This document shows, piece by piece, positions 40,501 through 51,228 of a DNA stretch of 64,000 bases. The stretch is from Aptenodytes patagonicus (Eukaryota > Chordata > Aves > Sphenisciformes > Spheniscidae). Both the position numbers and the translations under genes were made by a program. Numbering within the stretch: the stretch's first letter is position 1; every line of letters begins with the position of its first letter. The stretch spans positions 66,555,424 to 66,619,423 of the forward strand of contig NC_134952.1 of the NCBI RefSeq assembly GCF_965638725.1. The letters are read 5' to 3'. Under the pieces are notes generated by a model. It saw only the letters and a list, made by a program, of their open reading frames with translations. It did not search any database and had not been told where the DNA came from.

Positions 40501-43500
40501 TAGACTGCAAAAAGGCAAAGCTCCTGTTTAAAAAATGAAAAAAAAAAATAAAGGCAGGGGGTCATGGAATACTGTTTTGACTGAATGTCACCTAAGGCCC
40601 AAGTCCTCTACTTACATGCTTCGATACATGAGATTGTCTTAGTTATTTGATTTCTCTGTCTCAGTACTGAATCTTACACCTCCTATCTTGTTTTATTGAA
40701 TCTGATGGAGAACCAAAACCTGCTGGTTTTAACTTTGTTGGTATAGCTGCTGCTACAATTTGGGAATGATTTTTTGGGGGGTGATATTAATACATATTAA
40801 AAGGCAAACCTGTGCTGGATATTAGATGACTGAACTCTAGCAAGATTTAATTGCAATTTTTTCCATTCTGTTATTTTCTATTAAGTCTGTGTTAAAATAG
40901 TTGTCAGATTTTTTTTTCTACTGAATCTACTAATATGAGAGTACGATCAGTACTACAAAATGAAAAGTATGGTCTAGAATGTAAGTGTTAAGTTTCTGCT
41001 TTAACTACCAAGATAGGTGATTTACCATTTCACTGAAAACTTTCTTGTCTCATTACACAGAGGGCAGGTTCACAGATACCTAGGCAGGAGCAAGGGAGGC
41101 ACAATCTTTCTACAGAACAAACATTGTGGCAATATCCTGGGCTTATCTTAAATTGCCTCAGCAGATAACGTAGACACCATCAATGGTGGCAGTTTTTTCT
41201 CAACTAAGTATTCCGACACCACCTCCATGAATGGGAGGAGTGGAGTGTAGCCAAGGCACAGCAGCCCCTTCATTTACCAAGGTACTGAGTAAGAAATGTC
41301 ACACAAATCTAGGGCTGATGTGTGCCGAGAATATGCCCTGGGGTGGTGGCAGGAGGGAGGAAGAGGAGCAAGAAGGCATTTCTAGGAGTTTGGGTCTTCT
41401 ACTTTGATTAGGTCGCAGCTATGAATAGCTTTAGGACTTAGCCATGCTCAGTATTTTACTCCTACTTGTACATAATGCTTTCAGAAACAACAAATAACAA
41501 AATGGAATGTAGAATTAAGGAGGTTGATTTAAATGACAGCAGAAACAAAAAATTACAGATCTGTGAGTGCAGTAGCTCCTTAAAAGAATCTTAAATGTCA
41601 AAAGGCAAGAAAAATCCTCCATCTGACTTTCAGTGTTTTAGTGCTTCCAGCCTTTTGTGGCAAAACCATAAGCAGCTATTGGTTTCCTGGGCATGAAGTA
41701 TTTCACTGTGCATGTTCTGCTGGCAGTTACCTTGCTCATTCTTAAAAAGAGCAAAAAACCCACAGAACCAGTTAATCAGTTTCAAGTTCTTTACTGGGCA
41801 TAGTAGAAAGGCCCTAGATATCAGAATGTAAGCACAGCTGGAGCAGAAGAGCTCTCTGCTCCAGAAGCCAGCCCTGCCCCCCTTCAAAAGAAAAAAAGAA
41901 AAGGATAATAGAGCAACAAAAGAAAGCCAAAGCATAAACATAACCAATGTTACTAGCCAGGGCCTCTCCCTAGAGAGAGGGATTATGCAGTTTTGCACTG
42001 AAATACTTACAGTATGTTACGCACAACTTTGTGTTTGTGCAAATATGTGATGTATGCAAGTATGTGATGCAGATTTGTGTTTGCTTTACAGCTAGTAAAT
42101 AAAGGTGTTTGATAGCATAAAGCCCCAAAATAGGAAAAAAAATTCCTAAAAATAGCACAGTTTGGAAACCCAAATAAAGGCAGGAAAGACATAATGTTTT
42201 TCAGCATCAGCAAGAAATCATGTATCACAGGCTTAGGACTTAAAATTTTGGATCACGGGACATGTACCTCTTCGTGTTCATTGATGCCTTCATCATCCAC
42301 TTGTTTGTGAGAGGATCAAATACTTCCATGCTTCCTAAGTGTTCATTTCCATCATGTCCACCTACTGCATACACTTTACCTGAAACACATACACATCTTC
42401 CGATACAGAGATTGCTTGGCAACATTTCAGTTTTCATTTATGTAATATCCCTGCCTACATGGAGACAAAAAGCTCAAATACAGAAAGGTTAAAGCTTTCA
42501 GATCTTTTCAATATCAGGATTTTAATAAGTATGGACTTTATAATTTTCATATGCTGTACTCAACCAGAGATCTGTTCTAACATGGACTTTTATAGAAAGC
42601 TTGAGATACGTAGACAAAAAAATCTTCCCATAACCTGAGTACTGCAGTTTTGGACACTTACATCAGTCTCTCCAGATTTTCTATGGGGAAAAAAAGATTT
42701 CTGTTCTGCTGCAGCAACACAGGGGCTACCGTGTACAAGGAAAAGTTGCATCATGGGTGCTAAGCTGCTCTGGACTGCACGGACCTGGTTTCAGAAGATG
42801 GGAGACCTAAAAATAAAGGTAGGTCTGCTCTTGGAAGAGTTATGGTCTTAGTGACTTGCCTGTACGGATTTAAGTATGAAGAGAGCTAGTATGAGTACTA
42901 GCAAATTCTGGGTGACTGCTGTGTAAGGCCATTTCTTTATAATTGATTTTTTAAAAATTAAATCACCTATTAAGGCAAGAGGCTATATACTGTTCATAGA
43001 ATCATAGAATAGTTTGGGTTGGAAGGGACCTCTGAAGGTCATCTAGTCCAACCCCCCTGCCGTGGGCAGGGACATCTTCAACTAGATCAGGTTGCTCAGA
43101 GCCCCGTCCAACCTGACCTGGAATGTTTCCAGGGATGGGGCATCCACCACCTCTCTGGGCAACCTGTGCCAGTGTTTCACCACCCTCAGCATAAAAAATT
43201 TCTTCCTTATATCTGGTCTGAATCTACCCCTTGTCCTAGCTCAACAGGCCCTACTAAAAAGTCTGTCCCTATCTTTCTTGTAAGCCCTCTTTATATATTG
43301 AAAGGCTGCAATAAGGTCTCCCCAGAGCCTTCTCCAGGCTGAACAACCCCAACTCTCTCAGTTCGCAGTAATGTCTTTTCAGTAAGCATGCTCTCAGATT
43401 GTTTCAGAATCAAAAACCCCTTCATGGGGAAAAGCTTTACTAAATTGAAGAATATCCAACAGTTAAGCCATTGCAAGACAGATTTATTTAGTGAAAGTAC

Positions 43501-46500
43501 CAATTCCAGCAAAAGGAGCAAACAAGTGCCTTTTGAATAGGGTTACTGACCTCCCACAGAGATCACACCCACGTGCCTTCTCCTGCTGTTCATTTCAGGG
43601 CCGAAGAACCAGTTGTTCTTACTGATAGAGTAACATTCAATGCTGCGAAATGGGTCACCTGATCCACCTCTACCACCGACACAGAACAGCACACCTGAAG
43701 AAGATAAAATGGGTTTCCAGAAAACTAGCAGGAAGATGGGGGATAAAGTTGTATAGTAGAGTGAACTGAAAATTATGTTGGAGAAGTCGTATTTCACTTC
43801 AAGGGGGCACGGTCATTGCCCTGCGTAATTGGATGCTGGATTTTGGCCTTTGCTTGGCATGCTGCTATGGCAATTAACTATCTATGCTCTTGCAAAAACA
43901 ATGCATATTTTAAATATGCTTTTTGTGATTTTGCTTAGGGAGATAAACAGATTGTTTGTTAAATATAACAACGTAAAAATTAGGATTTGCAGTCTAATAT
44001 TCATCACTCGCTTTTGGTGTAGGTTAACCAAAGAGTTTAAAAGTTAGCTCAACCTTCTCGCACCAAAAGATCAAGTGTCCACTGTTTTCGATATAGCTTT
44101 AGGCATACTGCCTCGTCGTAACATACCTAACAGTTCTAGCTTTAATACAGTTAGAGCCAATCAGGATAAATAAATAATGCTTTAAAGAAAGAAAATGACT
44201 GCTAAAGTTCTGCTAGGAAAATGCAGCACATTACCTAATTACCAGAGAGGTACACAATGGCTTTCCCAATTTTGCATTAAGTCATTAACAACCATTTATA
44301 CCAAGCTATCTAACCCTGCACAGATGTGCTGCCTTTTGTCCACATCACTCCCTACTGGATAATCAGACACACATTTAATTACCAGCAGTCTGCTTCCTTG
44401 GTGTTGTGCGAATGGAGTACTCAAAGTCTGGCACTGCCCTGCTGCTCAGGTGAAGGTGGTAGTTTCTTGCTTCATCCAGCAAATCCCTACATTTTAGATT
44501 CTGCTTGACAATCTCTTCCTTTGCCACAACACCCATAAGGAAACAAATGGGCAAGAGAGGCAGCCGTACCTGACAGAAATGAACACAGTTGGAGTAACTG
44601 GCTGAACTGACTGAGTCTCACCATTTACAGTGACGCACGCATAACAGATGGTAGCTTCTGAGCCAGCTGCCAGCCCCGCACTCTTCACTAAAAAGAGCGG
44701 CTTTTGTATTTTTCTTCCAGAATAACAGCGATATGAACAGTTCTTTTTAGTGACAAATGTTTGCTACAACCATTTGCATTTAAGCAGCAGTGGAGAACTG
44801 TCCCTTGGCCCAGGCTGAGCAGAGGAAGAAGTGCTGCTGCCTGTACTGCAAACTGTGTCTGCCCGATGTGATGCAGGCAGCATCTGTGACTTTACCAGGA
44901 CAGCCTGTGTCAGGTTAGTCTGCTGAAGGCATGAATTTTCAGCTCATTGCCCTGCGAGCTTAAGAGGGCTCTTGCTAGAATGGTTCATTTTCTTTGGGTG
45001 GCAAGTCAAAAAGGAAACACTGTCAGCATGAACTAAGTGTCTATTAAGGAAGTACTGCTAGTGCAGTAACACCTTTCTCTAGTGTGGACTTGACAAACTA
45101 CAGCATTAAAAAAAAAAAAAACAACAACCAACAAACAGTTGAGAGCTAATTGTTTCCTTTCCCAAATCCTTCCTGTGGTTGCCCAGAAGAGAGCTGGCGA
45201 CCAGGCTGAGGAATGGAAGGCTCTTTCTGGGTGAGGCTACAGGCAGTCACTGCCCAGAGCAATCTCCAGTGACAGGGCAGATCTGAAATAAGGTCAGCCT
45301 CTCCAAGACTGCCTTGAAATGTCCTCCTGCCCACAGTCATTTATTTCAGCAAACCTTTCATTTGTCCTTGTGAGAGAAACAGTGAGGAATATGAAGTATG
45401 ATCAGGCGCAAAAGTAGGACAGGTGTTAGCAGGGGGGAACTGAAGTAAACCACCGTCTGATTTCCTAAGGTTTGGAGTCAATGCTGTCAAGCAGCTCCCA
45501 GTTAGCTCAGCAGCAATGGTGAAGGAGAAGTCCATTATCTCCAGTGCTTCTCAGAGCAGCAGGATGGTGCTGTTATATGGCTGACAAGCGTGCCTGTTGT
45601 CAAGTAAGCAGGTGTCTCTAGCAGTTCTTCCTTACCCACTTGCTTTCAGTCCCACTTCTTCCTTTACTTTGGCCCGGCTTATTGTAGGCTGATTAAAAGC
45701 ACCACCGTAGCCCTGCTAATAGACTCATGAGGTTAGTGATGCAGTAAGAACTCAAGGCTGACAAATTCAGAACCTCATTCTAACAGTGAAATCCATAAGG
45801 CTGATTATGATGTGGATAATAACTGTCAAGAAGCCCAGTCATGTTTTCTGCTACCAATAATGTCCAAATCAACTGATGGCTCCATGTACTCTGGCAAATA
45901 ACCCATATTTACAGGAAGGGGTTTACTTTTTCATTGCTTCGTTCTAGACTCTGGTTTCTGTGAATAGAATAAAGCTGTTAATTTCATCTGCTAGCACAAC
46001 TGGGCAACAAAAATAAATCTAGGGTTTTTTTTTTTTAAATCTCAAATTATATTGCCTGTAAATTTAATTATAGTGTACTAAAGAAGTTTTTTTTTGTGGT
46101 CTTTTACCAGGAAACGTGAAAAATGATGCATGAAGACAATGACAGCAGCATGTTAGTGGACCTCTCGTTACTCACACGACGCCAATATTAGCAGTTCTGC
46201 CAAATGCAAAATATTCAAGTTGGAGCTCAGTGACAACTGAAACAGCACAGTTGATTCTGCCTGCTAAGATACATAAGGCATTTTGCAGCGCATGGCATGT
46301 ACCCCCCTCCTTCCCAGCACAGGTTCTCCATACCTGTCTCAAATACTGTATTCTAAACTCCCATAACCAGCACATATGGAGTTGAATAACTGAAGTACCT
46401 AACGCTTTGACCGGAGGAGGTCCAATGGGTGTTTAAATAAGTTCAGCTGAGTGATCTTTTGATACCTCAATGTGTTTCTTTCAGAAGCAGTGGACTCGCA

Positions 46501-49500
46501 TCAAGTCTAGATGATTAAACTGCAAACTCCTTTCAGATCCTACAGGTAACCAGCAGTGCTAGTCTAGTGAGCATTAAAGGGTCTAGCATATGTTTCCTAG
46601 CCTGCTCGTAGGGCTAACGTATCTTGGTCTTTTGTTAATTAAATATACAGAACATTCTAGAAGTAGCACGACTTGATGTGACACATCTCCGTTACAGTTT
46701 TACTTTCCTAGCCATGTAAAAAAACCTCAACAGCTTTGCTCTCCTTTGTTAAGTACAAATACTTACCAGTAAGGGAAGTAAGCATTTCAAGCTGTAGTAG
46801 TATCAAACCAAGTGAAGTGATGGCTTTATGTTCTCCACTATGTTTAAATGTAAGAAGCTTCTGCTCTAACACAGGTGCAGCTTTTTGTCGGCTCCCCACC
46901 CCCCCAGCCATGAGCATAAAGTGAGTACTCTTCTCTCTACAGAAACTGGAGAATATGAATTCTTCCTGATAGTCAAGAGATCTAACCTGCTTTTCCACTG
47001 TCAACTCACAACTGTGAATACCAGATGAGGCACCAACTGCTAAGAACATTTTCATCTTGAGACCTACCCAAATACAAACAGTTGATTATACAACCAAACC
47101 AGTGATGAGTCAGGCACCCAGCGCCTCGGTCTGCCCTACCTGCGCAAGTATTTCATCCAGCCACGTAGCATGATGCTGTGGATTGGCTAGCAGCCACTTG
47201 ATAGCAGCGTTGTAAACTTGCTTTTCATTTTCAATATTCAGGTCACTGGAGGACAGGAGTTTATGGAGGTGCTGTGGTGACACGCTCACAAAGTCTTCAC
47301 ACTCTACCACTTCTGTAAAATGTTCGCAAGCATACTGATCGGCCATGTCCATCAAGTCAATGCGGTTGTGACTCTCTGCAAATGCCCTGACTGCCAGGCA
47401 GTTGGAGGGATGGAAGTGCAGCTTCATGTATTCACAGCACGCCTTTGCTACCAGTTCCACCTGAAGAATGCAAGCAGCGTACAAGAGAGGCTGGACGTTA
47501 TCCACCGTCAGAGTAAGCCGGGAGGAGTACACAAACTTCACTAGGTCTTCTATTGCATCGCCATCGAAGTCCCTGATCTCGATCAACGTCTGCTTGGCTT
47601 CAGCCATTTCCGAAAGAAACATGGCTCTGAAGTAAGGTATAACACAAGCTAGCACCAGTTTGTGGCAGGAGATAAGCTTTGAACCAACCTGAAAAAAAAG
47701 AAAAAAAACCAACCCAATCTTTTACTGGAACGTCAGTTTCAGCTATGAAAGGATGGACAGTTAAGCTGAAATAAGAATTCTGAACTCAATATGCATTGAG
47801 CTACTGTATTTTGTGCAAACAAATTAACTCAATTTGCTCTGTACTTCTGACATTAGATCAATGTATCCCAAGCCGACCGGAGTTGTAACTTGGCCGCCAG
47901 AGTAGGGCAAAGCCATAACACAAGGAAGCAATAGCACTGATGCACTGAACTTGCTTTTCTTTAAGAGCCGTGTCCTATTTTTTAAATGAAACATCCTTAG
48001 GAATCTTCTAGATGCATCTTGGAGACAGGAGGAGACTGCTAGGCACTTGTTTGTTTTATGTGTATTCAGAGACTTTAAGCGGGGGCGGAGGGGAAACTGT
48101 AAAGTGACATTTTTAAACTACTTAATTTAAACCTCTGGACTTCTTGAAGAATTGATGATGCTGTTTATAGAAGCAAATTCAAGTAAAACCGCAGTAATAA
48201 CAGCTATTACAGGGATTATTAAAAGTTACCAATCACATCAAGGTTTTTAGAAGCTGTTTAGCCACAAAAGATAGAGTATTCCCCATAAAGATGAGGTATT
48301 TTTCAAAATTCTGATCAGAAAGCACAAAACAAGCTTTTCACTTACAAAATTCTAGAATTCAATTACATTAAAAGAGAATGTAAATATTGAAGGTAAATGA
48401 GCAATCCACTACTTGTGTTACAGGAGTGCTTTCTTAACAGCCTTTGTCATTCTGCAGTCTGCACTAACATAAAGGGATGGCTGAGTTAAGCAACCAGTTT
48501 CCCTGACAGATTTGAATTACACGTTCATTTTCAGATTAAGGTGTTACAGTGAGTTGTCTTGCAATTTTAAAAAAAAGGATATTAAATTATAAAAGATAAT
48601 TTGGAGTTTTTTCTAGCTCTGATTCAATACACAATTGCTCTACCCTTTTTAAAAGTGTGTATTATCAACACAAGTGTAACCTGTCTGGTGAGCAGTAAGT
48701 TGAGTACAGAAAGCAGACACACATGAAAGAGTACGCAGATTAAAAGAGAGGAAAAGATGGATGGTTCAGTGTGAGTTAATAAGATCACTCCAGAAGGAAC
48801 AATTCATAGACCTACCAAATGAACAAAAAACCAAACCAACAGGAGAAAAGCAGATGGTATGTATCTGCCACTCTCCACCTTCTAACAGGGAACTGTTCAT
48901 ATAACAGTAGCAGTACAGTAGGCGAATTCCAGATTTTAACTCTTTGGAGCAGAGGAAGTCTCCCTGTGTGCTCCCATAGTTTATGACTGTTTACAGTGTC
49001 AGCACTCCAACTAATTATAGTACTCATGCAAAAAGATGCTACCAGCTGGTCTGCTATATCAGGGAAAGGTCCTAGGCCATTTCTCACCTTCAGAGATTTT
49101 TATTCTGCCCATCATCCCACTCTCTAACTAGATCTTTCTTTTTAACTAAGTGGCTTCACTATTTTACCCAAATCAGCTTAATTTTAAATATCTAACATGT
49201 TCTTGGTATTTCAAAATCAGAGTTCCCCTCCAGTTATTAACGATCATATTTTAAGAGCCAGCAGTTAAATCAGTAATTGGTTTGACAACAGCAATGCCAG
49301 AACTGCTCGCTATCAGAGGTCACGCACAAAAGCAGAAAGTTCAGTAGAGAAGTAATTATTCTTAAAACATGATAAATGCCTGAGCACTACAGAAAGAAAA
49401 ATCAAGTCCTCCAGAAAATTCTAGTTCAAGATATAGTTACCAGTTACTTGAAAATCACTGATTTAGGAAGCCTTATGGTAAGATGTACATAGGTTGCTCT

Positions 49501-51188
49501 AGCCTCCATAGATTATATTCTCTACTTGAGGACTGGAAGCCAAGTCATGCAATCTAATATTCTTAAATTACCAAAGTAGCTCCACACAAATAATACAGAT
49601 GAACATTAATACAAGCCTAACTTGGGAGGAGAAAAACTGCACCCACAGTGAAGTGTATTTTCCAAGCCAAGTTTCCCTAGCAGGAGTATACATTTAACTA
49701 CATTTATAAAACAAGACTTTCTGTCTTTTTTGCAAGGGTGGGTGGAAAGGGAGAAAGGTGAGGATGAGGTCAAAAAAAGGGAAGAGGAGGGTTGTTAAGA
49801 GTTCTGACATGAACCTTCTTACCCAAAACGCCTTTTAAAATTACAGATGTAAAAAGACCTGATGATGAGCTCTCAGGCAAGTTCTGTTTCATGGCTCTCA
49901 TGCTGGAGCAGCTTCAGTATTGTCATTCAGTGAGTGCCCTATGAGCATTAACTCAACTGTTATGAGCCACTGGACCTATCCGCTGCTGCATCTAGTGCCT
50001 GCTGACAGGCAATTTAATATCTGCTGTGAAGCAGAACAGAAAAATGTTCTTGCTTATTCTACTCCTGTTGTCCACTAGGGTGGAAGGGAGAGAAACCCTC
50101 TTCCTCTCAGAGATTTCCATTGTCTCCCAAGTGTTTTACAAAGATGAGATGCCTACCGGCGGGGGGGGGGGCACCAGGGACACACATCTGTCAATGATTT
50201 TCCCTGTTAATATCTAATAGTGAAAGTGGGAGGCAAACAATTTCTCCTAAAGGCATCTGTCATTTGTTCTTGGTATAGGAGCTATGCTTCATCTCTTTTT
50301 CTTAAATAACTATCTTACACTACTAAGATGCCTAGCTAAGCACTACTTAATATTTGTAGGTTCTGGCAACCACTGTTACGGATGCTAGGTATAAATTTAT
50401 TGTGATCAGGATTAAGTAATATACAGCTGAGTTACAAAGAATGCATTAAAGCAATGCTATGCAAGAATCATAAAACTGGTTTCTTCCTCCTCCTTTACTC
50501 TTTGATCAGCTGTAGAACATAATTGTCTGGGGTTGTTTTTTTCTTCTTTCTTTGAGAATGCTGGAAGTTAGATTTGTTCCAGAAATCCTGTTTGCCAGGA
50601 AAGATCTAGCAGAGCAACAGAGAATGCAAAAATAGAGATAAAATTGGGGATGTGAGAACAAAGAGGCTACGACGAGCTGAAACTGCACAGTAATATACTG
50701 ATCAACCATGGGAACTTGCTTAGAAGGCAAGTTGGGTGAGGTCAAAGTCAGGTACTTCCTCTCTCAGACTGTCAATACCTTAAGTGTTTACATTTCAGTT
50801 GTAAACTTCCTAAATAAGGAAAAAAACCACAAGCATATCTAGAGAGGCCTCAGATCCAACAGGTATTCTATAGCTTCCATACCCCTGCTCAAATGCACAG
50901 CCAGCCTCCAGCACACTTATTCATAGCTTAATCTTCAGACTGTTAAATGCAATGGATGTGTGACAATATCACCTTCAGTGTAACATCACAGAGCTCTCCA
51001 GCTTCAAAGAAGTGAAGAAGAGAGCTGTGAAAATCCTTCCAAGCCTCATTTGCTTCAAATACAAAGATGTCATCTTCACCATCACTGTTGGAAGACCTAG
51101 TTTGCTGCTGCTGCTGCTGTTGCTGCCGCCTTTTTCCCTTTATCAGATGTTGTTTTGCCTGCTCTGGAACCATGGATTCTGAAGCCAT
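37460..51188 (-). CDS. KLHL8: KLHL8, BTB-BACK-Kelch Cullin-3 adaptor, complete CDS of 9 coding exons (gene-level entry)
   Basis: KLHL8 is a substrate receptor of Cullin-3 RING ubiquitin ligases; the mammalian protein and worm KEL-8 are linked to turnover of the synaptic protein rapsyn (family knowledge). Coding exons, in - strand order: 51188-50973, 47688-47140, 44569-44383, 43694-43551, 42379-42268, 40155-39987, 39394-39235, 38227-38026, 37583-37460. Phases match at every junction and the total is 1863 nt, that is 620 codons plus TGA. Domains: polyQ at 22-29, BTB about 58-165, BACK about 170-280, and six Kelch blades at about 319-600, each with a YAVGG/YVVGG-type double glycine. The C-terminus ends VVDCM. 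The start is the ATG of [10 protein letters not shown], with no competing upstream ATG in the exon. Confidence 0.97.
37584..38025 (-). other. KLHL8: KLHL8 intron, nothing notable
   Basis: A 442-bp intron with donor gtaatg and acceptor ttctttag. No repeat was identified. Confidence 0.75.
38026..38227 (-). CDS. KLHL8: KLHL8 coding exon: Kelch blades 5-6
   Basis: A 202-nt exon encoding [40 protein letters not shown], then [20 protein letters not shown] and FDP, with a split Arg codon at the end. It covers residues 514-579. Two Kelch blades are recognisable from the VERFDP...W and VGG spacing. Confidence 0.96.
38228..39234 (-). other. KLHL8: KLHL8 intron, nothing notable
   Basis: A 1.0-kb GT-AG intron (gtgagt to tttttgcag). 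No recognised repeat. Confidence 0.75.
39235..39394 (-). CDS. KLHL8: KLHL8 coding exon: Kelch blade 4
   Basis: A 160-nt exon encoding [40 protein letters not shown] and [13 protein letters not shown], with one base of a split Gly before gtgagt. It covers residues 460-512. The blade has the usual VGG...YDP...W...RRAG order. Confidence 0.96.
39395..39986 (-). other. KLHL8: KLHL8 intron, nothing notable
   Basis: A 592-bp intron from gtaagt to ctgttttccag. Nothing recognised. Confidence 0.75.
39987..40155 (-). CDS. KLHL8: KLHL8 coding exon: Kelch blades 2-3
   Basis: A 169-nt exon that completes a split Arg, then encodes [40 protein letters not shown] and [16 protein letters not shown], phase 0 before gtaagt. 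It covers residues 404-459. Only the C-terminal half of this exon falls in a frame with an internal ATG; splice sites define the rest. Confidence 0.96.
40156..42267 (-). other. KLHL8: KLHL8 intron, nothing notable
   Basis: A 2.1-kb A/T-rich intron, donor gtacat and acceptor ggttttcttag. A 122-codon frame at 41630-41998 has no family resemblance. No transposon was recognised. Confidence 0.7.
42268..42379 (-). CDS. KLHL8: KLHL8 coding exon: Kelch blade 2
   Basis: A 112-nt exon that completes a split Gly and encodes [20 protein letters not shown] then [16 protein letters not shown], with a split Arg before gtacat. It covers residues 367-402 and is very close to the mammalian sequence. Confidence 0.96.
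42380..43550 (-). other. KLHL8: KLHL8 intron carrying a CR1
   Basis: A 1.17-kb intron (donor gtcagt, acceptor gtatgtgtttcag). About one third of it is a CR1 copy at 42994-43365 in the same orientation as KLHL8. Confidence 0.8.
42994..43365 (-). repeat. CR1 LINE 3' fragment (about 370 bp)
   Basis: It opens on the + strand with tcatagaatcatagaatagt and continues with 'ttgggttggaagggacctct', 'gatcaggttgctcagagccc' and 'catccaccacctctctgggc'. This is the reverse complement of the CR1 3' end and 3' UTR. It is the longest and best-preserved CR1 in the window, 5'-truncated with no intact frame. Confidence 0.95.
43551..43694 (-). CDS. KLHL8: KLHL8 coding exon: Kelch blade 1
   Basis: A 144-nt exon encoding [40 protein letters not shown] and VGVISVG between two split Gly codons. 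It covers residues 319-365. This opens the six-bladed Kelch propeller that binds substrate. Confidence 0.96.
43695..44382 (-). other. KLHL8: KLHL8 intron, nothing notable
   Basis: A 688-bp intron from gtaatt to ttttatcttcttcag. No repeat identified. Confidence 0.75.
44383..44569 (-). CDS. KLHL8: KLHL8 coding exon: end of BACK domain and linker to the propeller
   Basis: A 187-nt exon after the acceptor ttcatttctgtcag (- strand). It encodes [40 protein letters not shown] and [20 protein letters not shown] plus TA, then one base of Gly before gtaatt. It covers residues 256-317. The LDEARNYHL motif marks the end of BACK domains. Its ATG-initiated part is under 60 codons, so an ORF scan misses it; without it the protein would lack the BACK end. 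Residues 263-264 read IC where I recall VD in human. Confidence 0.95.
44570..47139 (-). other. KLHL8: KLHL8 intron
   Basis: A 2.57-kb intron (gtaggg to ttctgtcag). It has an A-rich patch at 45108-45137. The 115-codon frame at 46708-47055 has no recognised relative. No transposon identified. Confidence 0.7.
47140..47688 (-). CDS. KLHL8: KLHL8 coding exon: most of BTB and BACK
   Basis: A 549-nt exon (183 codons, residues 73-255) after a T-rich acceptor ending tttttttcag (- strand). It encodes [40 protein letters not shown], the 3-box region [20 protein letters not shown] and the helix [33 protein letters not shown] is the conserved BTB core that dimerises and docks Cullin-3. The exon is phase 0 at both ends and stops before gtaggg. 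Confidence 0.97.
47689..50972 (-). other. KLHL8: KLHL8 intron
   Basis: A 3.3-kb A/T-rich intron, donor gtgata. A G11 run lies at 50161-50171. No repeat family, exon or RNA gene was recognised. Confidence 0.7.
50973..51188 (-). CDS. KLHL8: KLHL8 first coding exon (start codon, polyQ, start of BTB)
   Basis: This is 216 nt of coding sequence (72 codons). It encodes [20 protein letters not shown], an eight-Gln tract, an acidic stretch, then [20 protein letters not shown] and GELCDVTLK before gtgata. GELCDVTL is the first strand of the BTB fold. The start matches the mammalian N-terminus (MASDSM). The exon extends 5' as UTR to a good acceptor (tttgtcttggcag) with its first exonic base at 51228, or possibly to a second acceptor about 70 nt further upstream. 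Confidence 0.96.
51102..51125 (-). repeat. CAG/CAA polyglutamine tract in KLHL8
   Basis: Eight Gln codons, read on the - strand as CAG CAA, five CAG, CAA (residues 22-29). The human protein has an interrupted Q/H stretch here. Five uninterrupted CAG is short, but the tract may vary in length. Confidence 0.9.
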
Positions 51189-51228
51189 TGGCTGTTTCTT
51201 CTTTCACCGCGTGAATCTTCAAGAACTC
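51189..51228 (-). other. KLHL8: KLHL8 5' UTR, 3' part
   Basis: A 40-nt leader between the candidate acceptor and the ATG on the - strand. No upstream ATG occurs in it. The acceptor is preceded by a T-rich tract. Confidence 0.6.
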
